Below, piece after piece: positions 16,671 through 24,952 of a DNA stretch of 64,000 bases. Below the pieces are notes generated by a model, which ran no database searches, was not told the DNA's origin, and worked only from the letters and a program-made list of their open reading frames with translations. Location of the stretch: positions 1-64,000 of the forward strand of contig JAKSQM010000005.1 in NCBI GenBank assembly GCA_024404115.1, written 5' to 3'. A program made the translations under genes and the position numbers. This DNA comes from Clostridia bacterium. Its GTDB lineage: Bacteria > Bacillota > Clostridia > Oscillospirales > Acutalibacteraceae. How positions within the stretch are numbered: position 1 is the first letter of the stretch; each line of letters opens with the position of its first letter.

Positions 16671-17698
16671 TGTCAAATAATGAAACCAAAATCGGAGAAA
16701 ACGCAAAAAACAACACCGTTTTTCAAGGTAATATATTTAACATAAACAGCAATAAAGCTATTATTGTCATAATCACAATTATTATAGTTATTATCATCGC
16801 ATCATCTGCTTGTGTTTATTTGCTATTAACTGGTTCATCAATAAAATCCACTTCTAATTCCAAAGATATTCCAAGCGACAATATAAGTAAAGCAGAAATA
16901 CTAAAGCTTTACGAAGAAGCGCAAAAAGAATATCAGAATTGGATAGGGGATTGTATATATTGTGCAATATCAGATTCATACGAAAAACCAGATGCTAAAG
17001 ACGTCAGAGAATACTATGGTCTTGATAATATTGATTATTATCCTGTTATCCACAGCACAGTCAAATCAGTTGCAGATGTAAAAAGTTTATTCTCTAAATG
17101 GTTCGTATCCGATTGCGATATTATGATAAAAATTGAGCATCAGTATACAGACTGGAAAGGGAAACTGTATTCTTGTCCAATTCAATTAGGGGATAATACG
17201 CCATATGTACTTTCTCACTTTTCAATAAAAAAAGTTAGTAACAATGAGATAAACCTAATTTTCACATATTCATATATCGATGGGAGTCTCTATATAGAAA
17301 ATGATAGTTTTGATACTGTAAATATGGTATATCAAAATGGGAAGTGGATGTTTAAAGATGGTTTTGACCCCACCGTTAATTTAAACGATCCTATAATCAG
17401 AGATAATGGTGTAACATTAAAAAAAATAAACGATAACCTTATTGTTGTATTCGATGAACCAAGAATGGGAACAGTAGCTAATTCTTGTAAGGAAGGTCTT
17501 GTTTTCAGATCATCACCCGAGGACAATTCAAAAAATGTCATTTGTACTTATGATAAAGGTTCGCATTTAAAGGTCTTGGGATACTATATTCCTGATAGAT
17601 TTGAGCCTAAAATCTATGCTTATGTAACAAATGGTAAAAAATATGGATATGTCTACGCATCTGACGGTGAACATACATACTTTGAATACAAAAAATGA
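16670..17698 (+). CDS. Membrane-anchored protein with IseA-like and SH3b-like domains
   Basis: The 342-residue protein starts with the motif KIGENAKNNTVFQGNIFNIN (7-26), similar to the tail of the preceding small protein. One membrane segment follows at about 29-54, then an outside region. Residues 75-240 (FSKWFVSD, GKLYSCP, NGKWMF) resemble the IseA-type cell-wall endopeptidase inhibitor pattern. Residues 265-340 (GLVFRSSPEDN...YGYVYA) look like a bacterial SH3 domain, often a peptidoglycan binder. Codon use is more AT-rich than in the neighbours, suggesting acquisition. Predicted topology puts the motif inside and the domains outside. Domain calls are by eye. Confidence 0.7.
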   Translation: MSNNETKIGENAKNNTVFQGNIFNINSNKAIIVIITIIIVIIIASSACVYLLLTGSSIKSTSNSKDIPSDNISKAEILKLYEEAQKEYQNWIGDCIYCAISDSYEKPDAKDVREYYGLDNIDYYPVIHSTVKSVADVKSLFSKWFVSDCDIMIKIEHQYTDWKGKLYSCPIQLGDNTPYVLSHFSIKKVSNNEINLIFTYSYIDGSLYIENDSFDTVNMVYQNGKWMFKDGFDPTVNLNDPIIRDNGVTLKKINDNLIVVFDEPRMGTVANSCKEGLVFRSSPEDNSKNVICTYDKGSHLKVLGYYIPDRFEPKIYAYVTNGKKYGYVYASDGEHTYFEYKK

Positions 17699-17702
17699 TA
17701 CA

Positions 17703-18746
17703 TTAAAGGCAGATAGTTTTCGCTACCTGCCTTTTGTTTTTATTCAACACTTTCTGAATTATATTTTGAGTCTTTGAATTTGGATTCTCGTGCTTTATTG
17801 ATTCAATATCAACGCTTTCTGCCCCGCCCTTTTTCCATGTGTGAATGATTTCGGGAGCTTCAAAAACTTCGTCAAGCCGCTTAATAAACGGCACAATTTC
17901 GCCAAAATCCAGCGCACGATGGTCAAATGCAATGCACAAAGGCATCACCTGACGGATTGCAATTTCCTTTTCGCCGTCATCATTGACGATAACAACGGGC
18001 TTGTCCTGCACGGCTCCAACAGCGATTGCGCACACCTGCGGCGGCACAATTTCAAGCAGGCAGGTGGCTCCCCTCTGCTGACGGTAGGTTGAGCCGATAT
18101 TTGAAACGGTGATTGTCCCCTGCTCAATATCACTCTTTGTAAGGCGGTCGCCTTCGGGAATTTCATAATACTCTTTCTTCGCCTTGCCAGAAAGCGTTTT
18201 CACCCTGTGTTTGCCCGTTTTTGAGCCGATAAGCCTGTAAATTGTCTGCTTAAATTTGCCATGCTTCAAGCCTGTGATTGTGTTATCAAGAGAAACCTCC
18301 ATCATAACCTCATTAAGGTCTGTGTTTTCAATGCGACGGTTCACATCGGCAATATATTCTGTCATTTCGTCAAGGGTTTTATTCTCAAAATTGTGGAGGT
18401 TAATCGTCATCATTTCGCCGTTTGGTAAAACCATTGGCATTGAAATGTTTATATCCTCAAAAGTGTGGATTGTTCCACGAACAAGCTTTCTGTGGAACTT
18501 AATATGCGCATTCATTGCAGGGTCAGCCTTTAACCCCTCAACAATCAGCCTTAACATCAGCGTATTAAAAGTGATTTTTTCATCTGCCGCACAATTATTG
18601 TTAAGCCGTTTGTATTCAAGCATAAATTCTGTAACATCGGGTTCGTAATTGTATGTTACATGGGGGATATTTACCCAGCTTTCAGTTGTCATATTTGCAA
18701 CAATTTTTCGTTGGATTCCAAAATGTGTTGTGTTTGTTCTTTTCAT
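17703..18746 (-). CDS. Lone E2-like (2-oxoacid dehydrogenase) acyltransferase
   Basis: This 347-residue protein matches the catalytic domain of dihydrolipoyl acyltransferases of the chloramphenicol acetyltransferase superfamily. It shows NFTLMLRLIVEGL-like helices near 60, ITVSNIGS near 215, and IAFDHRALDFGE near 277. The last corresponds to the DHRxxDG active site, with His and Asp kept but Gly replaced by Phe. There is no lipoyl or E1/E3-binding domain and no dehydrogenase gene nearby, so it probably uses CoA esters directly on an unknown acceptor. The start follows AAAGGGGG. It has a strong promoter of its own. Confidence 0.8.
   Translation of the reverse strand: MKRTNTTHFGIQRKIVANMTTESWVNIPHVTYNYEPDVTEFMLEYKRLNNNCAADEKITFNTLMLRLIVEGLKADPAMNAHIKFHRKLVRGTIHTFEDINISMPMVLPNGEMMTINLHNFENKTLDEMTEYIADVNRRIENTDLNEVMMEVSLDNTITGLKHGKFKQTIYRLIGSKTGKHRVKTLSGKAKKEYYEIPEGDRLTKSDIEQGTITVSNIGSTYRQQRGATCLLEIVPPQVCAIAVGAVQDKPVVIVNDDGEKEIAIRQVMPLCIAFDHRALDFGEIVPFIKRLDEVFEAPEIIHTWKKGGAESVDIESIKHENPNSKTQNIIQKVLNKNKRQVAKTICL
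17705..17743 (+). terminator. Terminator of the membrane-protein pair, inside the convergent gene
   Basis: AAAGGCAGATAG-TTTTCG-CTACCTGCCTTT (one mismatch) is followed by TGTTTTT. The hairpin is encoded within the last codons of the convergent acyltransferase gene, so the two convergent units share these bases. Confidence 0.7.
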
Positions 18747-18783
18747 ATTATCCCCCTTTAAAGCGTTAAATAATTACACAATT

Positions 18784-18812
18784 ATTATAAATTATGTGCA
18801 GTAAAAATTCAA
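18784..18812 (-). promoter_or_regulatory. Promoter of the E2-like acyltransferase gene
   Basis: On the minus strand TTGAAT (18807-18812), 17 bases, TATAAT (18784-18789), 38 bases before the start codon. Confidence 0.75.
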
Positions 18813-19008
18813 CAAATAATTTAAAAAGTTCAATAATTTGTAACAATCTACAAGATTTGTTCACAACTTAATCTGCATATTTAAAGATTTATTACATAAA
18901 AAATCTGGAAAGCATAGGTTATAAAGTGCTGCAACAAGCTATTGAAATAAAAGAGTTTTTATGATATTGTTTTATAAGATTTAATGACGATGTTTTGAGG
19001 AGTAATTT

Positions 19009-20331
19009 ATGATGAAAAGAATAATTGCAATAATTTTGAGCGTTTTGCTTTCTTTTGCTCTCTGTGTGCCTGCGTTTGCAGAGCAGGGCGGCATTTGCTA
19101 CTATATTGATGCGATTAACGGAAATGACAGCAATGACGGAACTTCGCCCGAAAGTGCGTGGCAAACGGTGCGAAGAGCATCTGAAAATGAATTTAATGCA
19201 GGCGACAGGCTTCTTTTAAAGTGCGGTCAGACATTCGGCGGAAATCTTGTGCCAAAAGGCAGCGGCAGTGAAAATGCGCCTGTTGTTGTTTCGTCATATG
19301 GCGAGGGCAACTCCCCTGTTATTCATGCCAGCAGCAACGAATTTCTTTTCTTTATAAACAATGTGAGCCACTGGGTTATTGAAAATATTGAATTCACTTC
19401 GCAGGGCATTGGCGCACTTATATATTCTCTTGGTGATGACGGCATTGACGATATAACCATAAGAAACTGCTATTTTCACGATATTGGGATGTATGAAAAC
19501 GGAGAGTCAACATATGCACTGCTTATTGATAATGACAGCAAGGGTGCAAATGTCAGCAACATTCACCTTGACTCTTTGCGCATAGAAAATGTCAGGTGGG
19601 GCATACACACAAAAGGAATAAATGCGGAGGATGACAGGGACACATTTATTAGCCCCGAAGAATCGTACAACTGCAATTATCTTTTTGAGAATATCTATAT
19701 TAAAAATGCAGAATATGGCGGTATTGTTATTGGCGGAGTGCGCAACGGCACAATAAGAAACTGCCGTGTGCTTGACTGTGCAACTGCGCAGGACTCTGCG
19801 TACGCTCCCCTTTGGATAAGACATTCTGACGGCATTACAATTGAGTATTGCGAAATTGCAGGCTCGACCAACAGAATTGACGGAATGGCAATCGACTTTG
19901 ACGGCTGGACAGTGAACAGCACTTACAGATATATTTACTCTCACGATAACACAAGATTTGTAAAGAATTGCGTTTTTGATTTTAAGACAAGAAACAGAGG
20001 CAACACGGTTTGCAACTGCGTTTCTGTCAATGATAATCAGAAAATGAACTGGGGCGCAGTGTGCCTTATCAGCACAAGCAGACCGTCTATTGGAAGAATG
20101 GCAGATTTCAGCTTTCACGATAATATAATTGTGAACGGCAAACCGATTTTTTGGATTTGCACAAAGAAACCGCAGATTGAAAATATAAAATTTGCGGGTA
20201 CGAAATTTATGAATTTTATACAGAGATTGTTTAATTTGTTTGTTTTCCCGAAAGAGTTCAGCTATAACGAGGTTGACAGCGAAGAAATTGAAGTGTTGAT
20301 AAATGAGATAACGGAAAGATTGCCGGAGTAA
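19009..20331 (+). CDS. Secreted right-handed beta-helix protein
   Basis: The 440-residue protein has a signal peptide (MMKRIIAIILSVLLSFALCV, cleavage after AFA near 25). YYIDAINGNDSNDGTSPESAWQT (in parts YYIDAINGNDSNDG and SPESAW) follows, a typical opening of secreted parallel beta-helix (DUF1565/pectate-lyase-like) proteins. Repeats such as WVIENIEF, ITIRNCYFHDIG, GTIRNCRVLDC and ITIEYCEIAG between 110 and 300 are helix coils. No membrane anchor or sorting signal is seen at the C-terminus. It probably binds or cleaves extracellular polysaccharide; no catalytic residues can be assigned. The ribosome binding site is GAGGAG. Confidence 0.82.
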   Translation: MMKRIIAIILSVLLSFALCVPAFAEQGGICYYIDAINGNDSNDGTSPESAWQTVRRASENEFNAGDRLLLKCGQTFGGNLVPKGSGSENAPVVVSSYGEGNSPVIHASSNEFLFFINNVSHWVIENIEFTSQGIGALIYSLGDDGIDDITIRNCYFHDIGMYENGESTYALLIDNDSKGANVSNIHLDSLRIENVRWGIHTKGINAEDDRDTFISPEESYNCNYLFENIYIKNAEYGGIVIGGVRNGTIRNCRVLDCATAQDSAYAPLWIRHSDGITIEYCEIAGSTNRIDGMAIDFDGWTVNSTYRYIYSHDNTRFVKNCVFDFKTRNRGNTVCNCVSVNDNQKMNWGAVCLISTSRPSIGRMADFSFHDNIIVNGKPIFWICTKKPQIENIKFAGTKFMNFIQRLFNLFVFPKEFSYNEVDSEEIEVLINEITERLPE

Positions 20332-20338
20332 TGAAAAT

Positions 20339-20364
20339 CCCCGCTCGATAAAAATCGGGCGGGG
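20339..20364. terminator. Hairpin between convergent beta-helix and K+ channel genes
   Basis: CCCCGCTCGAT-AAAA-ATCGGGCGGGG forms an 11-bp stem (one G-T pair). It lies 8 bases past the plus-strand stop and 12 past the minus-strand stop. T-runs are weak on both sides (TAAGTTT on plus, ATTTTC on minus), so it is probably a modest bidirectional terminator. Confidence 0.55.
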
Positions 20365-20375
20365 TAAGTTTAAAA

Positions 20376-21101
20376 CTATTCAATATTATTTTTACCCTCA
20401 TCACTTAATTCTTGCATAAAACCAGCTGTAACGATACCAGAGGGAAGTGCAATAATTGCTATACCGAAAACTGATGAAACCATTGTTACTATTCTTCCTA
20501 CTGTAGTAACAGGATAAATATCACCATAACCCATTGTTGTTAGTGAAACAGTTGCCCAATATATGGCATCAAAAAATGTTTCAAATGAATCGGGTTCAAC
20601 ATTAAAAATTACAAGTGCGGATATTAAAACATAAGCAACAGCCAAAACACCAACTGTAAGTAATGGTTTCTTTTCACGAATAAATACACCTTTAATCAGC
20701 TTAATACTTTTTGAATACCTGATTGTTTTAAAAACTCTGAAAACACGAAATGTACGAAACAAGCGGAAAATTTTTAAAATCTTAAATCCATTCTGTATAA
20801 TATGTAGTGATGGCAAAATACAGATTAAATCAATGATTGCCATTGGTGTAAATGGATATATGACAAAAGACTTAGCATTTTTATTAAGTTTCAAATCAGC
20901 AGTAATAAGACGAAGAATGTAATCAACAATAAAAATTGAAACAGAGATTTTATCAATCCACCAAAACAAAGGTGTTTCAACTTTAGAAGCCAAAGGGATT
21001 AAGCTTGCAATAATAACAATCAACATAAACATATCATAAATGTTACTTAATTTGTCATCATCTTTTGCAGTTTCAATTATTTCAAATAATCGCTTTCTCA
21101 T
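20376..21101 (-). CDS. Voltage-gated-type potassium channel
   Basis: The 241-residue membrane protein has the plan of Kv channels. Segments S1-S3 lie at about 20-125. An S4-like helix with arginines every third or fourth residue (FRLFRTFRVFRVFKTIRYSK) sits near 130. A pore loop with the selectivity filter TTMGYGD is near 190, followed by S6. TMGYGD instead of TVGYGD is a common variant. No C-terminal ligand domain is present. The chosen ATG follows AGAGGTG with 6 bases; an in-frame GTG lies 9 bases upstream. It probably sets membrane potential or K+ efflux. Confidence 0.88.
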   Translation of the reverse strand: MRKRLFEIIETAKDDDKLSNIYDMFMLIVIIASLIPLASKVETPLFWWIDKISVSIFIVDYILRLITADLKLNKNAKSFVIYPFTPMAIIDLICILPSLHIIQNGFKILKIFRLFRTFRVFRVFKTIRYSKSIKLIKGVFIREKKPLLTVGVLAVAYVLISALVIFNVEPDSFETFFDAIYWATVSLTTMGYGDIYPVTTVGRIVTMVSSVFGIAIIALPSGIVTAGFMQELSDEGKNNIE

Positions 21102-21122
21102 TGTAAGCACCTCTTCAACTAT

Positions 21123-21164
21123 AAAATCAAAGAAGCTCTTTTGTCATTTGACAAAAGAGCTTCT
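21123..21164 (-). terminator. Terminator of the initiator tRNA gene
   Basis: A perfect 16-bp inverted repeat (AGAAGCTCTTTTGTCA and its complement, 2-base loop) is followed on the minus strand by TTGATTTTAT, 5 bases past the tRNA 3' end. Confidence 0.75.
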
Positions 21165-21169
21165 TTTCA

Positions 21170-21246
21170 TGGTTGCGGAGGTAGGATTTGAACCTACGGC
21201 CTCCGGGTTATGAGCCCGACGAGCTACCAAGCTGCTCTACTCCGCG
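21170..21246 (-). tRNA. Initiator tRNA-fMet (CAT)
   Basis: The 77-base minus-strand gene folds as a cloverleaf with anticodon CAT (21210-21212) and encoded CCA. Initiator features are present: position 1 C faces A72 without pairing (CGCGGAG versus CTCCGCA), and the anticodon stem ends in three G-C pairs (GGG/CCC). This separates it from elongator tRNA-Met. A consensus promoter lies 32 bases upstream. Confidence 0.95.
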
Positions 21247-21277
21247 ATATTAGCTCCTTTGCTCAAGGAGCTTCGTT

Positions 21278-21306
21278 ATTATACATCACTATTATATGTT
21301 TGTCAA
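21278..21306 (-). promoter_or_regulatory. Promoter of tRNA-fMet
   Basis: On the minus strand TTGACA (21301-21306), 17 bases, TATAAT (21278-21283), perfect consensus. The pre-tRNA leader can form GCTCCTT/AAGGAGC (within 21252-21272), removed by RNase P processing. Confidence 0.85.
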
Positions 21307-21334
21307 GGGGTTTTATACATTTTTTTGAAAAAAA

Positions 21335-23989
21335 TCAAAAATTTTCTTCTCCATACGGTGTTTCCCTTGCTGGGGAGGCATTGCCAAGGGCATTCATTTC
21401 CATCCACTGCTCTCTTGAAATAAGAACTTTTCTCGGCTTACTGCCCTCAAAGGGGCCTACTATTCCCCTCTCCTCCAGTGAATCCATTAAGCGTGCCGCT
21501 CTTGCGTAGCCTAACTTTAACTTTCGCTGAAGAAGTGTGGTTGATGCCATCTGACTTTCTACAACAACTTCGATTGCCTTTGGCAGCATTTCGTCGCCGC
21601 CCTCGTCGCCGTCATCTGAATCGCCGCCAACAACAACCTTTTTCTTCTCGCCAACCTCTTTTGCATTCATTTCGATTGCTTCGTTGACAGAGTCATCATA
21701 TGTTGTTTCGCCGTCTTTCTGTGCCTTGATGAAATTGACTACATTCTCAACCTCACTGTCTGAAACAAAGCATCCCTGAACACGGACAGGCTTTGACACA
21801 CCGATTGGCGCATAAAGCATATCACCGTTACCAAGAAGTGTTTCTGCACCCGACTGGTCAATGATTGTTCGTGAATCCACCTGTGATGAAACAGAAAGTG
21901 CGATTCGGCTTGGGATATTGCCCTTAATAACACCTGTGATAACATCAACTGACGGTCTTTGGGTTGCAATTACAAGGTGCATACCTGCGGCACGAGCCAT
22001 CTGTGCAAGTCGGCAGATTGAATCTTCAACCTCTTTTCTTGCCGCCATCATAAGGTCGGAAAGCTCATCAATGAAAATAACTATCTGCGCCATAAGCTCG
22101 CCACCCTCGGCTCTTACCATACGGTTATAGCCTTTAATATCACGGACATTCTTTTCAGAGAACATTTTATATCGTTTGAGCATCTCTGTAACCGCCCAGC
22201 CAAGTGCGCCAGCCGCCTTTTTTGGGTCGGCAACAACGGGAACGAGCAGGTGCGGAATACCGTTATAAACAGTGAATTCAACCTGCTTCGGGTCAATCAT
22301 AAGAAGCTTGACCTCATCGGGTGTGGAGTTATAAAGGATACTGACAATCATTGAGTTAAGGCAGACAGATTTACCTGAGCCAGTTGTACCAGCAACAAGA
22401 AGATGCGGCATTTTGGCAATATCGCAGATAATTGACTCGCCTGTAATATTCTTACCGATTGCAACGGCAAGCTTGCTCTTTGACACCTGTGTTTCATATT
22501 CGGGGGTCTGAATAATCTCACGAAGTGAAACGGTGGCTCTTGCTTTATTGGGGATTTCGATACCGATTGCGGCTTTACCTGGGATTGGAGCTTCCATTCT
22601 GACACCTGTTGCCGCCATGGCAAGGGCAATATCATCTGAAAGGCTTGTGATTTTGCTGATTTTAACACCAGGGGCAGGCTGAAGCTCATATCTTGTAACA
22701 GAGGGGCCTCGGCAGATGCCGATAAGCTTTGCGTTAACATCAAAGTTATGCAAGGTCTGCTCAAGAGTCATTGCGTTCTGCTTTAACTCCTGCTCATAGT
22801 TAAGTGCGCCCGAAAGGTCAGCAACATTAAGACATTCAAGGTTTGGCTTCTGATATGTACGCTCCTGCGATTCTTCATTAAGAGGAACAGGCGACGGTGC
22901 AATATGAGGCGGCTGCTGTTGAGGCTGTGTCTGTGGCTTGGGAGGCTCAACAGGCTTTGGCTGAACCTGTGAAACGGTAACAGTTTCGCTGCCCATATTA
23001 TTAAGACCCATATTCTGAATAATCTGATCGTAGGCAGCTTCTCTTTTTTGCTTGCCTGCAAGCTCTTCAATATAAATTGAATCATCGGGGCTTGGCATAT
23101 GCTGAGCTTCTTCGGCTCTGGGACCTACATTTGGAATATTGAACTTGCGTCTTGTATTAAAAGCTGAATTGGGGATTTTTCTTTCTCTGTTTACATTCTG
23201 AGGGATATGGTCTGAGGCAAATCCTTTTGCTTTATTAAATGCTTTTGAAGAAGCGTTGCCCACATCTTTGAGATTTTTGCCAGAAACAAAGAGGATAATT
23301 GCGGCTTCGATAAAGATGATAAGAACGATTGCGCAGGCTTTACCAGCGGCTTTCATTGCAAGTCCACCAATAAGTGCGCCGAAAGCACCGCCACTTTTAA
23401 GTGAAACGGTCTGGAATTCATCCCACACATATCTTAACTGCTCGCCCATATTGCCAGCATCAGACGCTTCAGAAACAAGGTGCAGGAATCCACCGAAAAG
23501 GAACACGATTGCAAGCAGGCTGATCACCCTTGATGCAACAGACCTTGTGCCTTTGTTGGTAACGAGTATATATGCGAAATAAATCATTAAAAACGGCAGG
23601 ACGATTGCGTTGAATCCAAAGAAGCCGATATTGATGCTATGGAGAATATTCCACAGATTAGTGCCCTGCATAATTGTTACAAGGAAAGACAGCACTGCAA
23701 AGAAGAACAGTGCAACGCCGATTTTTTGATTTCTTGCGGTATTGACAGGACGCTTGCCCTTGGCAGGTGCCTTTGCAGGAGCTTTTGCTGTTTCTGCCTT
23801 TGCGCCCTCTTCTTTTTTTGCAGGCTCTTCTTTTTTAGCAGGTTCCTCTTTTTTAGGTGCAGGCGCTGCCTTTTTAGCGGTTTCAGGTTTTTTTGACGGC
23901 TTTTTTGAGGGCTTTCCCGAATTCTGTTTCTCTTTTTTTCTTGCAGCAACAACATCTATATTGCTTTTGCCCAGCTTTCTTTTTGCCAC
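21335..23989 (-). CDS. ftsK: DNA translocase FtsK/SpoIIIE
   Basis: This 884-residue motor pumps chromosomal DNA through the closing septum. In a spore former it would act as SpoIIIE. A Lys/Ala/Pro/Glu-rich N-terminal stretch (about 1-85) precedes four or so membrane segments (about 88-250). A Pro/Gln-rich linker (about 340-375) follows. The motor has Walker A TTGSGKSV near 535 and Walker B VIFIDE near 638. The C-terminal gamma winged helix (LLQRKLKLGYARAARLMD) reads KOPS/SRS sequences. Translation starts at GTG, 8 bases after GGAGGA. tepA lies immediately upstream, as near spoIIIE in Bacillus. Confidence 0.95.
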   Translation of the reverse strand: MAKRKLGKSNIDVVAARKKEKQNSGKPSKKPSKKPETAKKAAPAPKKEEPAKKEEPAKKEEGAKAETAKAPAKAPAKGKRPVNTARNQKIGVALFFFAVLSFLVTIMQGTNLWNILHSINIGFFGFNAIVLPFLMIYFAYILVTNKGTRSVASRVISLLAIVFLFGGFLHLVSEASDAGNMGEQLRYVWDEFQTVSLKSGGAFGALIGGLAMKAAGKACAIVLIIFIEAAIILFVSGKNLKDVGNASSKAFNKAKGFASDHIPQNVNRERKIPNSAFNTRRKFNIPNVGPRAEEAQHMPSPDDSIYIEELAGKQKREAAYDQIIQNMGLNNMGSETVTVSQVQPKPVEPPKPQTQPQQQPPHIAPSPVPLNEESQERTYQKPNLECLNVADLSGALNYEQELKQNAMTLEQTLHNFDVNAKLIGICRGPSVTRYELQPAPGVKISKITSLSDDIALAMAATGVRMEAPIPGKAAIGIEIPNKARATVSLREIIQTPEYETQVSKSKLAVAIGKNITGESIICDIAKMPHLLVAGTTGSGKSVCLNSMIVSILYNSTPDEVKLLMIDPKQVEFTVYNGIPHLLVPVVADPKKAAGALGWAVTEMLKRYKMFSEKNVRDIKGYNRMVRAEGGELMAQIVIFIDELSDLMMAARKEVEDSICRLAQMARAAGMHLVIATQRPSVDVITGVIKGNIPSRIALSVSSQVDSRTIIDQSGAETLLGNGDMLYAPIGVSKPVRVQGCFVSDSEVENVVNFIKAQKDGETTYDDSVNEAIEMNAKEVGEKKKVVVGGDSDDGDEGGDEMLPKAIEVVVESQMASTTLLQRKLKLGYARAARLMDSLEERGIVGPFEGSKPRKVLISREQWMEMNALGNASPARETPYGEENF

Positions 23990-24011
23990 TTATATTCCTC
24001 CTTAGGGGTAT

Positions 24012-24770
24012 TTATTCATTCTTCTTTTCGTTTTGTTCTATCATTTCATAGAGCCTGTCCAGCGCATCTGAAAGGCTGCCGAGGGAATCAATAAGACCGC
24101 CTTCAACGGCTTCTTTGCCCTCTAAAACTGTGCCGACATCCATAACAAGTTCACCAGTGGCGAGCATAAGCTCTCTGAACTTTTCGGGTGGCATTTTTGA
24201 ATTATTGCAGACGAAATTAACAATTCTTTCCTGCATCTGCTGAAAATAGTAGAGCGTCTGCGGAACGCCTAAAACAAGTCCGTTCATTCTTACAGGGTGA
24301 ATAGTCATAGTCGCAGACGGGGTGATGAAGGATTCATCTGCCGAAACAGCAAGTGGAACACCGATTGAATGACCGCCGCCGAGGACGAGGGAAACAGTTG
24401 GCTTTTTCATGCCTGCAATAAGCTCCGCAATGGCAAGCCCTGCTTCAATATCACCGCCAACGGTGTTGAGAATAATCAGAAGTCCGTCAATACAATCGCT
24501 CTCTTCAACAGCCACAAGCTGAGGTATCATATGCTCATACTTGGTTGTTTTGTTTTGAGATGGCAGAATGTAATGACCCTCAATCTGCCCGATTATCGTC
24601 ATACAATGGACTAATTTGCCGTTTCTTTCAACCGTGATTGAGCCTGAATCAATAATTTGCTTGAATGATTCGTCTGCAAGGCTCTGCTCATCTGTTGTTT
24701 CATCAGAAAAAGTCGGGTCAGTGTCAACAGTGAAATTCTGCCCGATACCTAAAGTGTTTCTGTAGCTCAT
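24012..24770 (-). CDS. tepA: ClpP-family serine protease of TepA type
   Basis: The 252-residue protein has the ClpP/crotonase fold seen in TepA (translocation-enhancing protein). The strand [20 protein letters not shown] near 100-119 forms the oxyanion region. [11 protein letters not shown] near 131-141 carries the probable catalytic Ser, and TIHPVR near 155 the His. Unlike ClpP, it lacks a ClpX/ClpC docking signature that I can see. The N-terminal 40 residues are polar and the C-terminus is charged. The start follows AAAGGTGG. It lies 22 bases from ftsK and is probably co-transcribed with it. Confidence 0.85.
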   Translation of the reverse strand: MSYRNTLGIGQNFTVDTDPTFSDETTDEQSLADESFKQIIDSGSITVERNGKLVHCMTIIGQIEGHYILPSQNKTTKYEHMIPQLVAVEESDCIDGLLIILNTVGGDIEAGLAIAELIAGMKKPTVSLVLGGGHSIGVPLAVSADESFITPSATMTIHPVRMNGLVLGVPQTLYYFQQMQERIVNFVCNNSKMPPEKFRELMLATGELVMDVGTVLEGKEAVEGGLIDSLGSLSDALDRLYEMIEQNEKKNE

Positions 24771-24895
24771 AAAATTACCACCTTTGAAAATTCTCTAATT
24801 ATAGTATCCAAAGACGGTGAAATTATTATAAGACAACAATCACCCAATATATTGTATATATTATCATTTTTATTAAAATTTATCAATAGATTTTA

Positions 24896-24924
24896 TTGAT
24901 TTTTTATTGCCGATTTGTTATAAT
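24896..24924 (+). promoter_or_regulatory. Promoter of the epimerase-HAD-mfd operon
   Basis: TTGATT (24896-24901), 17 bases, TATAAT (24919-24924), 28 bases before the epimerase ATG and followed by AAGGAGG. Confidence 0.8.
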
Positions 24925-24952
24925 TTGGAGTAAAAATAAGGAGGTCTTTTTT

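Noticed and set aside
19507..20118. A 203-codon frame antisense to the beta-helix gene
   Set aside because: It mirrors a well supported secreted protein with signal peptide and helix repeats; the antisense frame has no such features.
21170..21246. Elongator tRNA-Met or tRNA-Ile (k2CAU)
   Set aside because: The unpaired C1-A72 and three G-C pairs at the base of the anticodon loop are initiator features.
24896..24952. Upstream ATG for the aldose epimerase gene
   Set aside because: It lies in the promoter -35 region; the ATG at 24953 follows AAGGAGG.
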